From Adenophora triphylla var. japonica (taxonomy: Eukaryota; Streptophyta; Magnoliopsida; Asterales; Campanulaceae), in the NCBI GenBank assembly GCA_022495995.1, contig JAFEMH010000339.1, positions 186,001 through 250,000 of the forward strand: a stretch of 64,000 nt of DNA, written 5' to 3'. The notes beneath the pieces were generated by a model that did no database searches, was not told where the DNA came from, and was given only the letters and a program-made list of their open reading frames with translations. Shown here in pieces: positions 22,681 to 34,027 of the stretch. How positions within the stretch are numbered: the first letter of the stretch is position 1; each line of letters starts with the position of its first letter. The translations under genes were made by a program, and so were the position numbers.

Positions 22681-24217
22681 CCTATACCATATACCCTACA
22701 CTATACCCTATAACCTATATCCTATATCCTATACCATATACCCTATACCCTATACCCTATACACTATACCCTATACCCTATATCATATACCATATACCAT
22801 ATACCCTATATCCTATATCCTATACCCTATACCCTATACACTATACCCTATACCCTATACATTATATCCTATACCCTATATCCTATACCCTATACACTAT
22901 ACCCTATAACCTATATCCTATAGGGTATAGGGCATATGGTATAGGGTATACCCTATAGGGTATAGGGTATACCCTATAGGGTATAGGATATACCCTATAG
23001 GGTATAGGGTATAGGGTATACCCTATAGGATATAGGGTATAGGGTATAGGGTATAAGGTATAGGGCATAGGGTATAGGGCATATGGTATAGGGTATACCC
23101 TATATAGGTATAGGTATACCCTATAGGATATAGTGGTATGTGATATAGGTATAGGGTATAAGGCATAGTGGCATATGGTATAGGGTATACCCTATGTGGT
23201 ATAGGTATAGGGTATAAGATATAGGCATATGGTATAGTATACCCTATAGGTATAGGTATACCCCATAGGGTATAGTATAGGTATGTGGCATGGTATAGTG
23301 GTATACCCTATAGGGTATAGGGTATAAGGTATAGGGTATACCCTATAGGGTATAGGGTATAAGGTATAGGACATAGGGTATAGGGTATACCCTATAGGGT
23401 ATAAGGTATACCCTATAGGGTATAGGGTATAAGGTATAGGGTATACCCTATAGGGTATAGGGTATAGGGTATAAGGTATAGGGTATACCCTATAGGGTAT
23501 ATGGTATACCCTATAGGGTATAGAGTATATGGTATAAGGTATAGGGCATAGGGTATAGGGTATATGGTATACCCTCCTATACCTTATACCCTATAGGGAA
23601 TAGGGTATACCCTATAGGGTATAGGGTATAAGGTATAGGGCATAAGGTATAGGGTATACCCTATAGGGTATAGGGTATAGAGTGTAGGGTATAGGGTATA
23701 AGGTATAGGGTATACCCTATAGGGTATAGGGTATAGGGCATAAGGTATAGGGTATACCCTATAGGGTATAGGGTATAAGGTATAGGGTATACCCTATAGG
23801 GTATAGGGTATAAGGTATAGGACATAGGGCATACCCTATAGGGTATAGGGTATACCCTATAGGGTATATGGTATAAGGTATAGGGTATACCCTATAGGGT
23901 ATAGGGTATAAGGTATAGGGTATACCCTATAGGGTATAGGGTATAGGGCATAGGGTATAGGGTATAGGGTATACCCTCCTATACCTTATACCCTATACCC
24001 TATACCCTTTAGGGTATACCCTATACCCTATGCCCGTATGCCCTATAGGATATACCCTATGCTTTATAGGGTATACCCTATGCCCCTATAAGGTATACCC
24101 TTTGTCCTATAGGGTATACCCTATGCCCTATACCTTATACCCTATACCCTATAGGTATAGGGTATAAGGTATAGGGTATACCTTATAGGGTATATGGTAT
24201 ACCCTATACCTTATACC
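22677..24217. repeat. (CCCTATA)n telomere-like heptamer satellite with orientation switches
   Basis: About 1.5 kb of degenerate 7-bp units CCCTATA, one base different from the plant telomere unit CCCTAAA. The CCCTATA strand is on top at 22677-22920, TATAGGG on top from about 22921 to 23985, and mixed after that. Within the main block the 16-bp palindrome ATACCCTATAGGGTAT recurs every few units. Short frames in it are an artefact of the repeat. Confidence 0.9.
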
Positions 24218-25928
24218 CTATTATTTTATTACTAATTACTATTAATGTTATAATTATTTAATATTTTTATTTTTTTCAATTATTATTATGAGATAATATT
24301 ATTTTATAGTTTAAATTATTATTAATTGTTAATTATTTTTATTAATTATTAATTATTTTTATTAATTATTATAATATTACTAATTACTATTATTGTCATA
24401 ATTATTTAAGTATTTTTTTCTAAGTTTTTAAAATTATTATCATTCTAACATGCATTATTAAATTAATATTTATTATCAATAATTAATAATATTAGCAAAA
24501 ATTCTTCTTATTGATATTTACTTGCTTTATTACTAATTATTATTAAATTATTAAATATTATTATTTCTTATTTAATTATTATTATGAGATAATATTATTT
24601 ACTATTTTAAATTATTATTGTTTTTATAAATAGTTCAAAAATTATTATTGAACACAAATATTTACATGAATTACTAGTTCAAGCAAGATCTCCATCGTTA
24701 AATACATCAAAAATAATTGAATTCAATGGTTCAAATTCATCATGCACTAACACACACTCTCATTTTATTGGTTAACCCATGTTCACATGAATTGATTTCT
24801 AAATAATCTGGACCATTAACTAATCACATCCAACGACCCAAATTCATCCAAACAATACCTTATAACATTTTTTTCTCCCTTTCTTTCTCTCTCTCTCTCT
24901 CTCTCTCTCTCACGTTCACTCATTTCTCCCCTTCTCCTCTTCACTGTCTTCCCCTTCACCGTCGCCCCACCCACTCCTCCCAAATCCATTGCCGCCCACC
25001 ACGCCCGTCACCACCCTCCTCATCCCACTCCTGTCACCACCCTCCTCATCCCAAATCCATTGCCGCCCACTACTTCCTCTCCCTCGGTGTAGCTATTCCC
25101 GTCACGTTCTCAGTCCTGCTCCATCGCAAGGTAAATTCAAAAACTTCAGTTCTAGGTTTTCACTAGATCCAATTTTCATACCCTTCGATTTTTAAGGGAA
25201 AAATCAAAACCTATTAACCCAATGAAATTTGATTTCTAGGTTTTCTTATTTATAAGATTTGTTTGCTTGTTATTATCAAAATAAAAAAGGAATTGTTTGC
25301 TTGTTGCTAATTCCGTTGTACTGCAGCTTGATAACAACTAAAGGTAAATTTGATATCACTTGTTCTTATCTTATGACATGATAGTCTGAGATACAGTCAG
25401 TTCTGTCACAGCCATTCCTAATACTGAGGCATAAGTGACGTATGTTCAGGTTCGTGAAGAATTGAGTCCATTTTGGCCGATTCTAGCAGAGAAAAACCCT
25501 GATATGTTAACTACAAAGATAACACCTCATATACAGGTGATACTTTTATCTCTTTTCTTAATATACCGTCTTAGTCTTCTTTAAACCAGATTGTAATTGT
25601 ATTGTATGATTATGTGTGCAAATTAAGACATGATAGTTGACAAATGTTATTTAATATCTTCGCTAGAAAATGGATTCTCATCTTGGGAAAATATTTTTAT
25701 TTTATTTCTAGAAATGAGAAATCATTTGGATGGAGTATAAAGTATTGCGGATGAGTAGGTTACAAAAGGTGGATGGTATTCTATGTTGCTGTTTCTCTCT
25801 TTCATTTTCCCACAATCCAATTAAAACATTCAATGGTTTTACTGAACAACTCTGTTTCTCTCATCAATACTATAATCTTGCTCAAAGAAAGTAGTTTAAA
25901 AGACTATGAAGATCATCGACTGCACAGA
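24218..25928 (+). other. A/T-rich DNA followed by a gene-like remnant cut by the Athila element
   Basis: 24218-24660 is ATT/TAA-rich with no content recognised. From 24883 a (CT)n leader, an ATG at 24989 and Pro/Ser-rich codons lead to a CAAG/GTAAAT donor-like site at about 25131. A clean exon-like segment, 25450-25536, is 87 bp and 29 codons. It is preceded by TTCAG and followed by GTGATA, and reads VREELSPFWPILAEKNPD and on. I do not recognise the family. The Athila 5' LTR begins at 25929 and ends the segment. Confidence 0.35.
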
Positions 25929-27261
25929 TGATGGATGTGTTTTTACACATCTAAATTAGGTACTCTTACACTTATTTATTGTGAAATTCTTGAATAAAAT
26001 GTTATTTTAATGTATTTTCTAGTATCTTTATGAGTACAGGTTAAGTAGGTGAAAAACTGTGGGTTAAAGTGAAGAAAGGAAGCAAAAGTGGAGCGGAGAT
26101 CTGTTGGAAAGTGAAAAGGGACTTGCGAGGTATTTTGAGAAGTCAAGGAGCCATTCTGCTGGAGGATCAAAGGGAAATTATGGAAGAAAAAGGGAGTAAA
26201 GCTGGAAGAGAAGGAGGGCGCACGCCTGGAGGAAGTGGGCGCACGCCCAAAACAACCAGATTGACACCAGGCGCACACCCAGGTTACCGCTGTGGCGTGC
26301 GCCCAAGTAGGCCTGGGACTGAGGAAGGCAGTTTCCTTATTTTGAAAGGATTCTAGAGATCTTTTGCAGATTTTATCTCCATAATCCTTTAGTATAAATA
26401 AAAGACATCTTAGGGTTAAATGATTATCATGCTTTTGGGATTCAAGACTCAATTAGGAACAAGGATTTCAAGTTTTTGCTTTACAATTCAAGGATCAAAC
26501 GAGGTTTATGTTTTGTTATTCATCTCTTTTGTCTTTTGCCATGAAGATGAGTAACTAATCTCTCTAGTTCATGGATTGGATGTAATATTCGTCGGATTTC
26601 TATGCTAGTATAATTTTCTAAAACTTTCTTGTTCATGTTTGATGAAATATCTATATTCAGTGTTAGGTTTCAATGTTATTTTAACCTTTAATTGTTAGGT
26701 TGTGAATCGTTGCACTAGCGTGGATTGTTCATAATTTAGGCCACTATTTCATCAATTGGATTTGATTGTTGACCTAGCGGAATACAAGAGAATCCAGATT
26801 CATATGTTCTTATTGTTCTTAATGAATTTCTTGATCATTGTTTTGACCTAGCAGAATCTACAATAGGAGAGAAATAGTAGAGTTGCAATCCGCACATCGA
26901 ACGTCCCAACTCTTAAATTAAGTGAACGAATCTTTGGACAAGATTGTTAATTTTATCATGATAATTCTAGCATAGAATGAAGATGAATATGAAATCCAAT
27001 CCGTGAATTTCTTTGATCTGATTGAATCCGTATTTTTTGCTTTCGTGTTTTCTTAAATTCATTAGTTTAATTTCGTGCATTAGTAATTTTAGTTAATAAA
27101 CCAAACCAAAAACCCCTCTTTTTGTTACTTTTAGCATTAATTAAATTTACTTGTTAAAACACACGAGTCTCTGTGGTTCGACCCTTACTTTTGTACGTTG
27201 CTACTACGGTAACTTGTACACTTGCAAGGTTTTTTATTACACAGTGGAATTTTATCCATCA
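25929..27261 (+). repeat. Gypsy 1 5' LTR
   Basis: Starts TGATGGATGTG and ends TTTATCCATCA, 1333 bp. Matches the 3' LTR closely, with most differences inside the GC-module cluster (26216-26304). The promoter is probably near the TATAAATAAA word at about 26392. Confidence 0.92.
26216..26304. promoter_or_regulatory. Four phased GC modules in the Gypsy 1 5' LTR
   Basis: The modules are GGGCGCACGCC, GGGCGCACGCCC, AGGCGCACACCC and GGCGTGCGCCC, with centres at about 26221.5, 26242.5, 26274.5 and 26298.5. Spacings are 21, 32 and 24 bp. The 3' LTR copies (36946-37030) have 21, 32 and 21. They lie in U3, about 290-380 nt from the LTR start and upstream of the TATA word. Confidence 0.7.
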
Positions 27262-27267
27262 AGTTTT

Positions 27268-27285
27268 TGGCGCCGTTGCCGGGGA
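27268..27285 (+). promoter_or_regulatory. Gypsy 1 primer-binding site (tRNA-Asp type)
   Basis: TGGCGCCGTTGCCGGGGA is complementary to the 3' end of plant tRNA-Asp. It begins 6 nt after the LTR end. This PBS is typical of Athila-type elements. Confidence 0.85.
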
Positions 27286-27322
27286 CTTGTTGTGATTTTT
27301 AACAAGTTTATTTAATCGGTGC

Positions 27323-28660
27323 ATGTTTGGTCGCCGGTCATTGGATCCTAATTTGGTTCCTTTGAACGACGGTATAGACAAAGTTGAGAGAGGCATTCCC
27401 TCTACTCAAGTGAGTGAGACTGATTCTGAAACTTCTGTCACCGAGATAGAGGTAACTTTGAGTGAATTAGAAACTTCTTCCACCGAGGGAGAAGAACTTG
27501 AATTTGATATTTATGGGCTTTGCAAGCACCCACTATGGATGCCTTCTCTAGGCCGCGTGGACACGTCTCGTGTCATGCATTGTGTTGAATGATGCAACAA
27601 AAAGCTACGAGGTAAAAGGCCATCTCGTTTAACATGATACCTCAATTTCATGGCCTCCCTCCGAAGATTCTTTGAACTTCTTGAGGGAATATATGATGAT
27701 TGTGTCGAGTTTTCCATCGAGAGAAGGTGTGACCGATGAGCACTTAAGATTGAAATGTTTTCCCTTTGCTTTGAGGGATAATGCTAAGAAGTGGCTCATG
27801 TTGCTCCCACCTAGGAGCATTAATACTTGGGATGAATTACATGACATATTTTTGAGAAAATACTTCCCGCATGCTACGTTAGCCACTTTTAGACGTAAAA
27901 TTATAGTGGTTCACACAGACTCTTTTCGAGGCATTTCATGAAGCATGGGACAGATTTAAGATGCTTTTGGTGCAATGTCCCCACCATAATTTTCCTTTGC
28001 CTTTATTGCATCAAACTTTCTATGGGGGTTGACACAAGCCGATCAAAGCTATGGTTGATAACGCAAATGTGAGGCTCTTTAGGAGCCAAAACCGCGGAAG
28101 AGACCCAAGATCTTTTTGAGAGATTATCATCTAATTCGCAACAAAAGGGGTCAAGGGGTAAAACCAATAGTGTGAATGGAATAGGAATGAATGATGAGCT
28201 TCGCTAAACAAATTGCACTTTTAAATCAAAGATTTGATACGTTGGTCATGAATAATACTTCCAATTATGCTTCCAATGTGTCATCTCGCTGGTAATGTCA
28301 TGCATGATAGTTGTGTAACTTGTGGATCTAACACTCATTCTTATGAAGTTTGCCCCTCCACTAGTCCCCATTTACATAATCATGAGCAGTACAGCAATGC
28401 AAGCATATATGCAGAGGTTCCCACGTAACAATCCATTTTCACGTACATACAATCCTCGGATGGGGAAGCACCCTAATTTTTCTTCGGGAGGAAATCAACA
28501 AACCGAATAAACCCCTCCATCCCCAACCACCACCGCAGGGACCTTATGAAAGGAAAAGAGAGCCTTGGGAAGAGGCGATGGATCGGATGAGAGCAGAGCA
28601 ACTCCAAGCGAGGGCGTAATGCAAAGAAGAAGCAAACAACAATCAAGCCGCCGCAATGAA
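27323..28660 (+). pseudogene. Gypsy 1 gag, frame-shifted
   Basis: The start at 27323 (MFGRRSLDPN) is followed by a stop at about 27590. The retrotransposon gag core resumes in another frame at 27672-27941 (LRLKCFPFALRDNAKKWL, then TWDELHDIFLRKYFP). It continues in a third frame (EAW.RFKMLLVQCPHH near 27945, then a TFYGG motif near 28010). A CCHC zinc knuckle with spacing C-x2-C-x4-H-x4-C is encoded at about 28318-28360. These are capsid and nucleocapsid functions packaging element RNA. At least four shifts or stops make this copy non-coding for a full gag. Confidence 0.82.
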
Positions 28661-28849
28661 AGTTGGAGACCCAAATGGGTCAATTGGCGGAGGCATTACA
28701 GGACGACAACCGGGTATGTTCCCTAGCCAAGGGGAGCAAGCCAAGGCCATCTTCACCCTACGTGGTGGCAAACAGTAGACAATCAGTAGCTTCTCCTTCT
28801 TCTCCTCCTACACCCTCTTGTTGATTCCCCCGCTCGTGGAACCCCTATT

Positions 28850-29989
28850 GTGGAAAATGTTGTTGTTGAGGATGTTGTGTCTAATGATGAGGGTACTAAT
28901 GGATTGGGGAAAAATGTGAATGTAGAAAAGTCCAACCCCAAGCCATATGTGCCTCCTGTTCCTTTCCCTGGTAGATTTTTGAGGAACAAACATGATCACC
29001 AAATGAAAGAATTGATTGACATGTTTTCAAAAGTTAATATAAATTTGCCTTTGTTAAATGTGATCAAGAATGTTCCCGCGTATGCCAAATTCTTCAAGGA
29101 AATTAATTCCAAGAAAATTCAAGATGGGAAAGATGATAAATTGGTGTTGGGTGAGAATGCGAGCGCCGTAGTCAAACATAGTCTCCCACCGAAAATGAAA
29201 GACCCCTGAGTTTCCTAATTTCCATTACTTTGGGGGATTCTCACACGGTGAGAGCTATGCTTGATCTTGGGGCAAGCATTAATCTGTTGCCTTATTACAT
29301 GTATCTTGAGTTGGGTTTACCGGAGCTAAAACCCACTATGATGGCCCTACAACTCGCTGATCGGTCCATAAAAAGACCATTGGGCATCGTAGAGGATGTT
29401 TTAGTTCAGGTTGGGTCATTGATCATTCCTGTGGATTTTGTGGTTTTAGAGATGCCTCGCGGTGAGGGTAGTAGCCGTGATTCACCCATTTTGCTTGGGA
29501 GACCATTCATGGCAACGACCAACACCGTAATCAATGTTGCTAGTGGCACTCTCTCCATGACTGTCGCAAATGAAAAAAATTGAAATAAATGTTTTTGAGG
29601 TAATGAAAAATGCGGTAGGTCATGATGAGTCTTGCATGTTTGTAGATGAGTTTGATGAGGTTGATGATTGTGTGCGTGAAATGTCATGGCATGAGAGAGA
29701 TTGTGAGGAGTTAGAGTCATTAATTTCAATGGGCGGTGAGAAACCTAGGGATAATGCGGATGCTCAACTGATGGCTGTGGATAAGGCCGACGAGCACCAT
29801 CCTAGTGATGGCCCGTTTCACCCCCTAGGCCACTTCAATGAGAAGTTGGCGCCCTCTATTGTGATCCCCCCAGCCCTTGCGTTGAAAATTCTCCCGTCAA
29901 ATTTAAAATATGCATTTTTAGGAGAGGGAGAGACTTTACCCGTCATAATTGCATCTCGATTTGTCCACTCGACCAAGAGGCCCAATTGA
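28850..29989 (+). pseudogene. Gypsy 1 gag tail and aspartic protease region
   Basis: Frame 28850-29209 carries the Pro-rich segment before the protease. 29230-29583 carries the retropepsin-like domain with the motif AMLDLGASINLLP at about residue 8 and the ILLGRPFMAT block near its end. A one-base shift at about 29580 leads into 29570-29989, an acidic linker that ends in the ALKILPSNLKYAFLG motif that precedes reverse transcriptase in this lineage. The catalytic triplet is DLG rather than DTG or DSG. Short overlaps between frames are due to indels, not programmed frameshift signals. Confidence 0.8.
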
Positions 29990-32798
29990 TTGTCGTTTTG
30001 TGTGAATATAAAGAGGCCATTAGGTGGACATTAAAAGACATTAAGGGAATTAGTCCCACGATGTGCATGCACAGAATTCATCTCTTGGATGGTGCTAAAC
30101 CGTCTAGGGAGAGGCAACAGAGGCTGAATCCTCACATGGAGGAAGCCGTGAGAAAAGAGGTCCTTAAATTGCTAGATGCGGGTATCATTTACCTGGTGGC
30201 TGAAAGTGAATGGGTAAGTCCGGTACAAGTTGTACCAAAAAGATCGGGCATCACTGTAGTTCAGAATGAGAAAGGAGAGGATGTGCCCATGAGAGAAGTG
30301 ACCGGTCTTAGGATGTGTATTGACTTGAGAAAACTAAATGCTGCAACTAAGAAAGATCATTTTCCTTTACCTTTTATTGATCAAATGTTAGAAAGATTTG
30401 CCGGTCACTCTTACTATTGTTTTCTTGATGGCTTTTCGGGGTATAATCAAATTGCCATAGCCCCCGAAGATCAGTCCAAAACCACCTTCACATGTCCATT
30501 CGGCACTTATGCATTTAGGAGGATGCCCTTCGGGCTTTGCAATGCACCTGCGACATTTCAAAGGTGTATGACCTCCATTTTTTCGGATATGATTGAAAGG
30601 TGTGTCGAGGTCTTTATGGATGATTTTTTGGTTGTTGGAGATAGTTTTGATGATTGTTTAAAGAACTTGGAATCTATTTTGAAAAGATGTTGTGAAACCA
30701 ACTTGACATTAAGTTGGGAAAAGTGCCATTTTCTTGTAAAGCATGGGATTGTTTTGGGTCACATTGTGTCAAGTAAGGGGATTGAGGTCGATAGGGCTAA
30801 AATTGATGTGATTGCTAAATTACCTCCCCCGAATTCGGTCAAGGGTGTGCGAAGTTTCCTAGGGCATGCGGGTTTCTATAGGCGATTTATAAAAGATTTT
30901 TCAAAAATTTGTAAGCCGTTATGTAATCTGCTTGCCAAGGATACGGAGTTCATTTTTGACCAAGAGTGTGCTGATGCGTTCAATTTGCTTAAGGAAAAGT
31001 TGACATGTGCCCCCATTCTTTCTAGTCCCAATTGGTCTCACCCTTTTGAGATCATGTGTGATGCCTCGGACTTTGCTATTGGGGCTGTTTTGGGACAAAG
31101 GGTAGACAAATTACCTTCCGTGATCCATTATGCAAGTAGAACACTTAATGATGCACAATCGAATTATACCACAACCGAAAAGAATTTCTAGCTGTTGTGT
31201 TTGCATTGGAAAAGTTTCGTTCTTACTTGCTAGGGTCAAAGGTGATAATTTATTCTGACCATGCTGCATTGAAACATTTATTGAATAAAAAGGATGCTAA
31301 ACCTCGTTTGTTGAGGTGGATGTTATTGTTACAAGAATTTGATGTTGAGATCCGAGACAAAAAGGGGAGTGAGAATGTGGTAGCGGATCATTTATCGAGG
31401 CTTGAGGACTACTCGTATCTTAATATCGAGGAGAGTGTGATTCCGGTTAATGAAAATTTTCCGAATGAACAACTTCTTGTCATACATGTCCAAGAGCCGT
31501 GGTATGCAGATTTTGTCAATTACTTGGTGTCCAATATGATCCCACCACAGTTCACCTATGACCAAAAACGTAAGTTTAGGTCCGATGTGAAACACTATAT
31601 TTGGGATGATCCGTATTTGTGGAAAATCTGCCCAGACAAAATTATGAGGAGATGTGTCCCGGACCATGAGCAAAGTAGTGTGTTGAAATTTTGTCATGAA
31701 CTCCAATGTGGGGGTCATTTTAGTGGCCAAAAGACCGCTAGGAAAGTGCTTCAATCGGGTCTTTATTGGCCCACTTTGTTCAAAGATGCTCAAGCGTTTT
31801 GCATTAGGTGTGATAGATGTCAACGGTCCGGGAATATAGGAAAGAGAGATGAGATGCCTTTACAACATAATTTGATAGTTGATATTTTTGATGTTTGGGG
31901 CATTGATTTTATGGGCCCATTTCCCCCGTCCCATGGTTTTCTATATATACTTGTAGCAGTTGATTATGTTTCAAAGTGGGTGGAGGCAATTCCCGCCCGC
32001 ACAAATGATGCTAATGTTGTTTGCAAGTTTGTTTGTGAGAATATTTTCAGCAGGTATGGCATGCCACGAGCAATCATTAGTGATCAAGGGACGCATTTCA
32101 CGAACCGGATGTTCAATCAGCTGTTGAAAAAGTATGGGGTAGTTCACAAATTAGCCACGGCCTATCATCCTCAAACTTCGGGCCAAGTAGAGGTGAGCAA
32201 CCGCCAAATCAAAGGGGTGCTTGAGAAAACAGTGCGCCCAAATCGCAAGGATTGGTCTCGGAAATTGTGTGATGCATTGTGGGCGTATCGGACAGCATAC
32301 AAGACCCCTATTGGCATGAGTCCGTATCGTATTGTTTATGGAAAGGAGTGCCATCTTCCGGTTGAATTGGAACACAAAGCTTATTGGGCCACCAAAGAGC
32401 TCAACATGGATTTGGCTCTAGCGGGAGAAAAAAGGTTGCTTGATTTGGATGAGCTGGAAGAACTGCGACAAGACAGTTATGAGAGTGCTAAATTGTATAA
32501 AGAGAGGACCAAACGATATCATGACAAAAATTTGAAGCCCAAGTTCATAAGGCCGGGTATGAAAGTCCTTCTCTTCAACTCTCGTTTGAAGCTCTTTCCG
32601 GGCAAGTTGAGTTCTAGATGGTCGGGTCCATATGAGGTAGTGCATGTGTATCCGCACGGAGCAGTTGAGCTCAAAGATCTAAAAGATGGCACAGTGTTTA
32701 AAGTGAATGGTCACCGAGTAAAACCATATTATGAAGGGGTGTCCATTTTGGAGGATATCGATGTGGTCGAGTTGGTGGACCCGAAGGAGACCACGTAA
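29986..32798 (+). pseudogene. Gypsy 1 pol: reverse transcriptase, RNase H, integrase (one frameshift)
   Basis: 29986-31191 encodes reverse transcriptase with FLDGFSGYNQ, the MPFGLCNAPATFQ block and the catalytic FMDDF at about residue 211. The start of RNase H follows (FEIMCDASDFAIGAVLGQ). A one-base deletion near 31188 shifts the frame. From 31197 RNase H continues ([11 protein letters not shown]), then the integrase zinc region ([12 protein letters not shown]) and the D-D-E core at residues 237, 296 and 332 of that frame. A C-terminal part with [20 protein letters not shown] ends it. Stop TAA at 32798. The polyprotein copies RNA into DNA and integrates it. All catalytic residues are present and the frameshift is the only break in this stretch. 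Confidence 0.9.
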
Positions 32799-34027
32799 TT
32801 CCTATCGGGCATAACGTCGAGCTTAACGACTATAACCAAAGCGCTAATTGGGAGGCAACCCAATGTAGGTAACATTTACTGCTTTCTGTATTTTCTTTTC
32901 AGTTTTCTTCATCTTTGCATTTAGGTTGTGTTGTGTTTTTCTTGGTCTATGCCATGAGGACATAGCATGGTGTAAATGTGGGGGTGGGGGTTATTTATTT
33001 AAAAAAAAAATTCATTAGGGGTCCTTTATTTCGTAAACGTGTCGAACTACGGTGACCTGAGCCTATTTTTGTTGGGTAGTCCGCCCACATTAATGGGGAC
33101 GTAGGCAACGAAAGTGCGGTCAAAATGTGTGTCAATTCTTGACATACAAAAAGTTTTAAGTCACTCCGTGTGAGTCTTCCCGAGTTTGTGGGTTTATAGG
33201 GGAGTGTAAATAGTGTCACCCTCCAAAAATATTTTGCTTTTATTATGTTAGTTTGTTTACTTCGATTGATCCTTTTACTTTTGTTTTATTTGTCTTTTAT
33301 GATTTTATTTATTTAGCAGATCTTATGCTTGGGTTTTATTCTTGTGGTGATGTGTAGATGTCATTCGCCAATCAATGAAGGGAAGTGGAAATACTGTGGC
33401 TGCAGATTATGCAAGCAAAGGAAAAAAAAATGAACACTGGTGAAATTTGGAGTGGGTGTGCGCCTGGAGTACTTGGGCATCCGCCTGTTTGTCTCAGCAT
33501 AGGATTGGGCGTGCGCCTGGGGGAGTTGGGCGTGCGCCCGGGATAGGTGGACCGGTCAAACTGGGGTGGTGAAATAAGGAAAGGGACGATTAATTCCTAA
33601 TTTTTCAAAACCCTTTGCAATTGTCCTCCTTTCTCTCTCTAAAAGCCACGGTCCCTTCCCCCCCTCTCTCTAAAAATTGAACCCCTAAACTCCCAAATCC
33701 GCCATTGTTGCTCACCAAATCCTCATCTACACCCATTATACTCCCTCCAAAACCGAAGTGCACAACAAAATTTTCAACCTTGAAACCCTAAGTGCCGAAT
33801 TTTCTTTGGAAAGAAGAAAGAGGTGGGTTTTGTTGATTGGAGCCATTGGGAGCCAAATTGAAGGGAGACTCTTGTGGGGAAAGTGTTGAAAGGTTAAGCT
33901 CCATAGTTGCCTTCATCTTCTCCATCTCCGGCAAGTATTCCGGCCAACTCCGGTCACTTTTCCGGCGAACCTCTGCAGTGGAAGTAAGTTTCTTGTTAGT
34001 TTTTGTAAGTTTTCTGGGTGATTAACA
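32799..34027 (+). other. Gypsy 1 spacer between pol and ORF3
   Basis: 1.2 kb without coding pattern. It holds a second GC-module array at 33455-33538. 33600-33990 is CT-rich leader-like DNA before the ORF3 start, with a GT-containing AAGTAAGTTT donor-like site at about 33980, so ORF3 may be expressed from a spliced RNA. Confidence 0.6.
33455..33538. promoter_or_regulatory. Internal GC-module array of Gypsy 1
   Basis: Four modules (GGGTGTGCGCC, GGGCATCCGCC, GGGCGTGCGCC, GGGCGTGCGCCC) have centres at 33459.5, 33480.5, 33512.5 and 33533.5. Spacing is 21, 32 and 21 bp, identical to the 3' LTR array, although the surrounding sequence is unrelated. It lies upstream of ORF3. Confidence 0.7.

Noticed and set aside
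22389..24217. CRISPR-like array or true telomere end
   Set aside because: Units have no unique spacers, the sequence is eukaryotic, and the heptamer differs from the plant telomere unit and is internal with switching strands.
27268..27285. tRNA genes
   Set aside because: The tRNA-like sequences here (also near 38690, 39555 and 47613) are short primer-binding sites next to LTRs. No full tRNA cloverleaf was seen.
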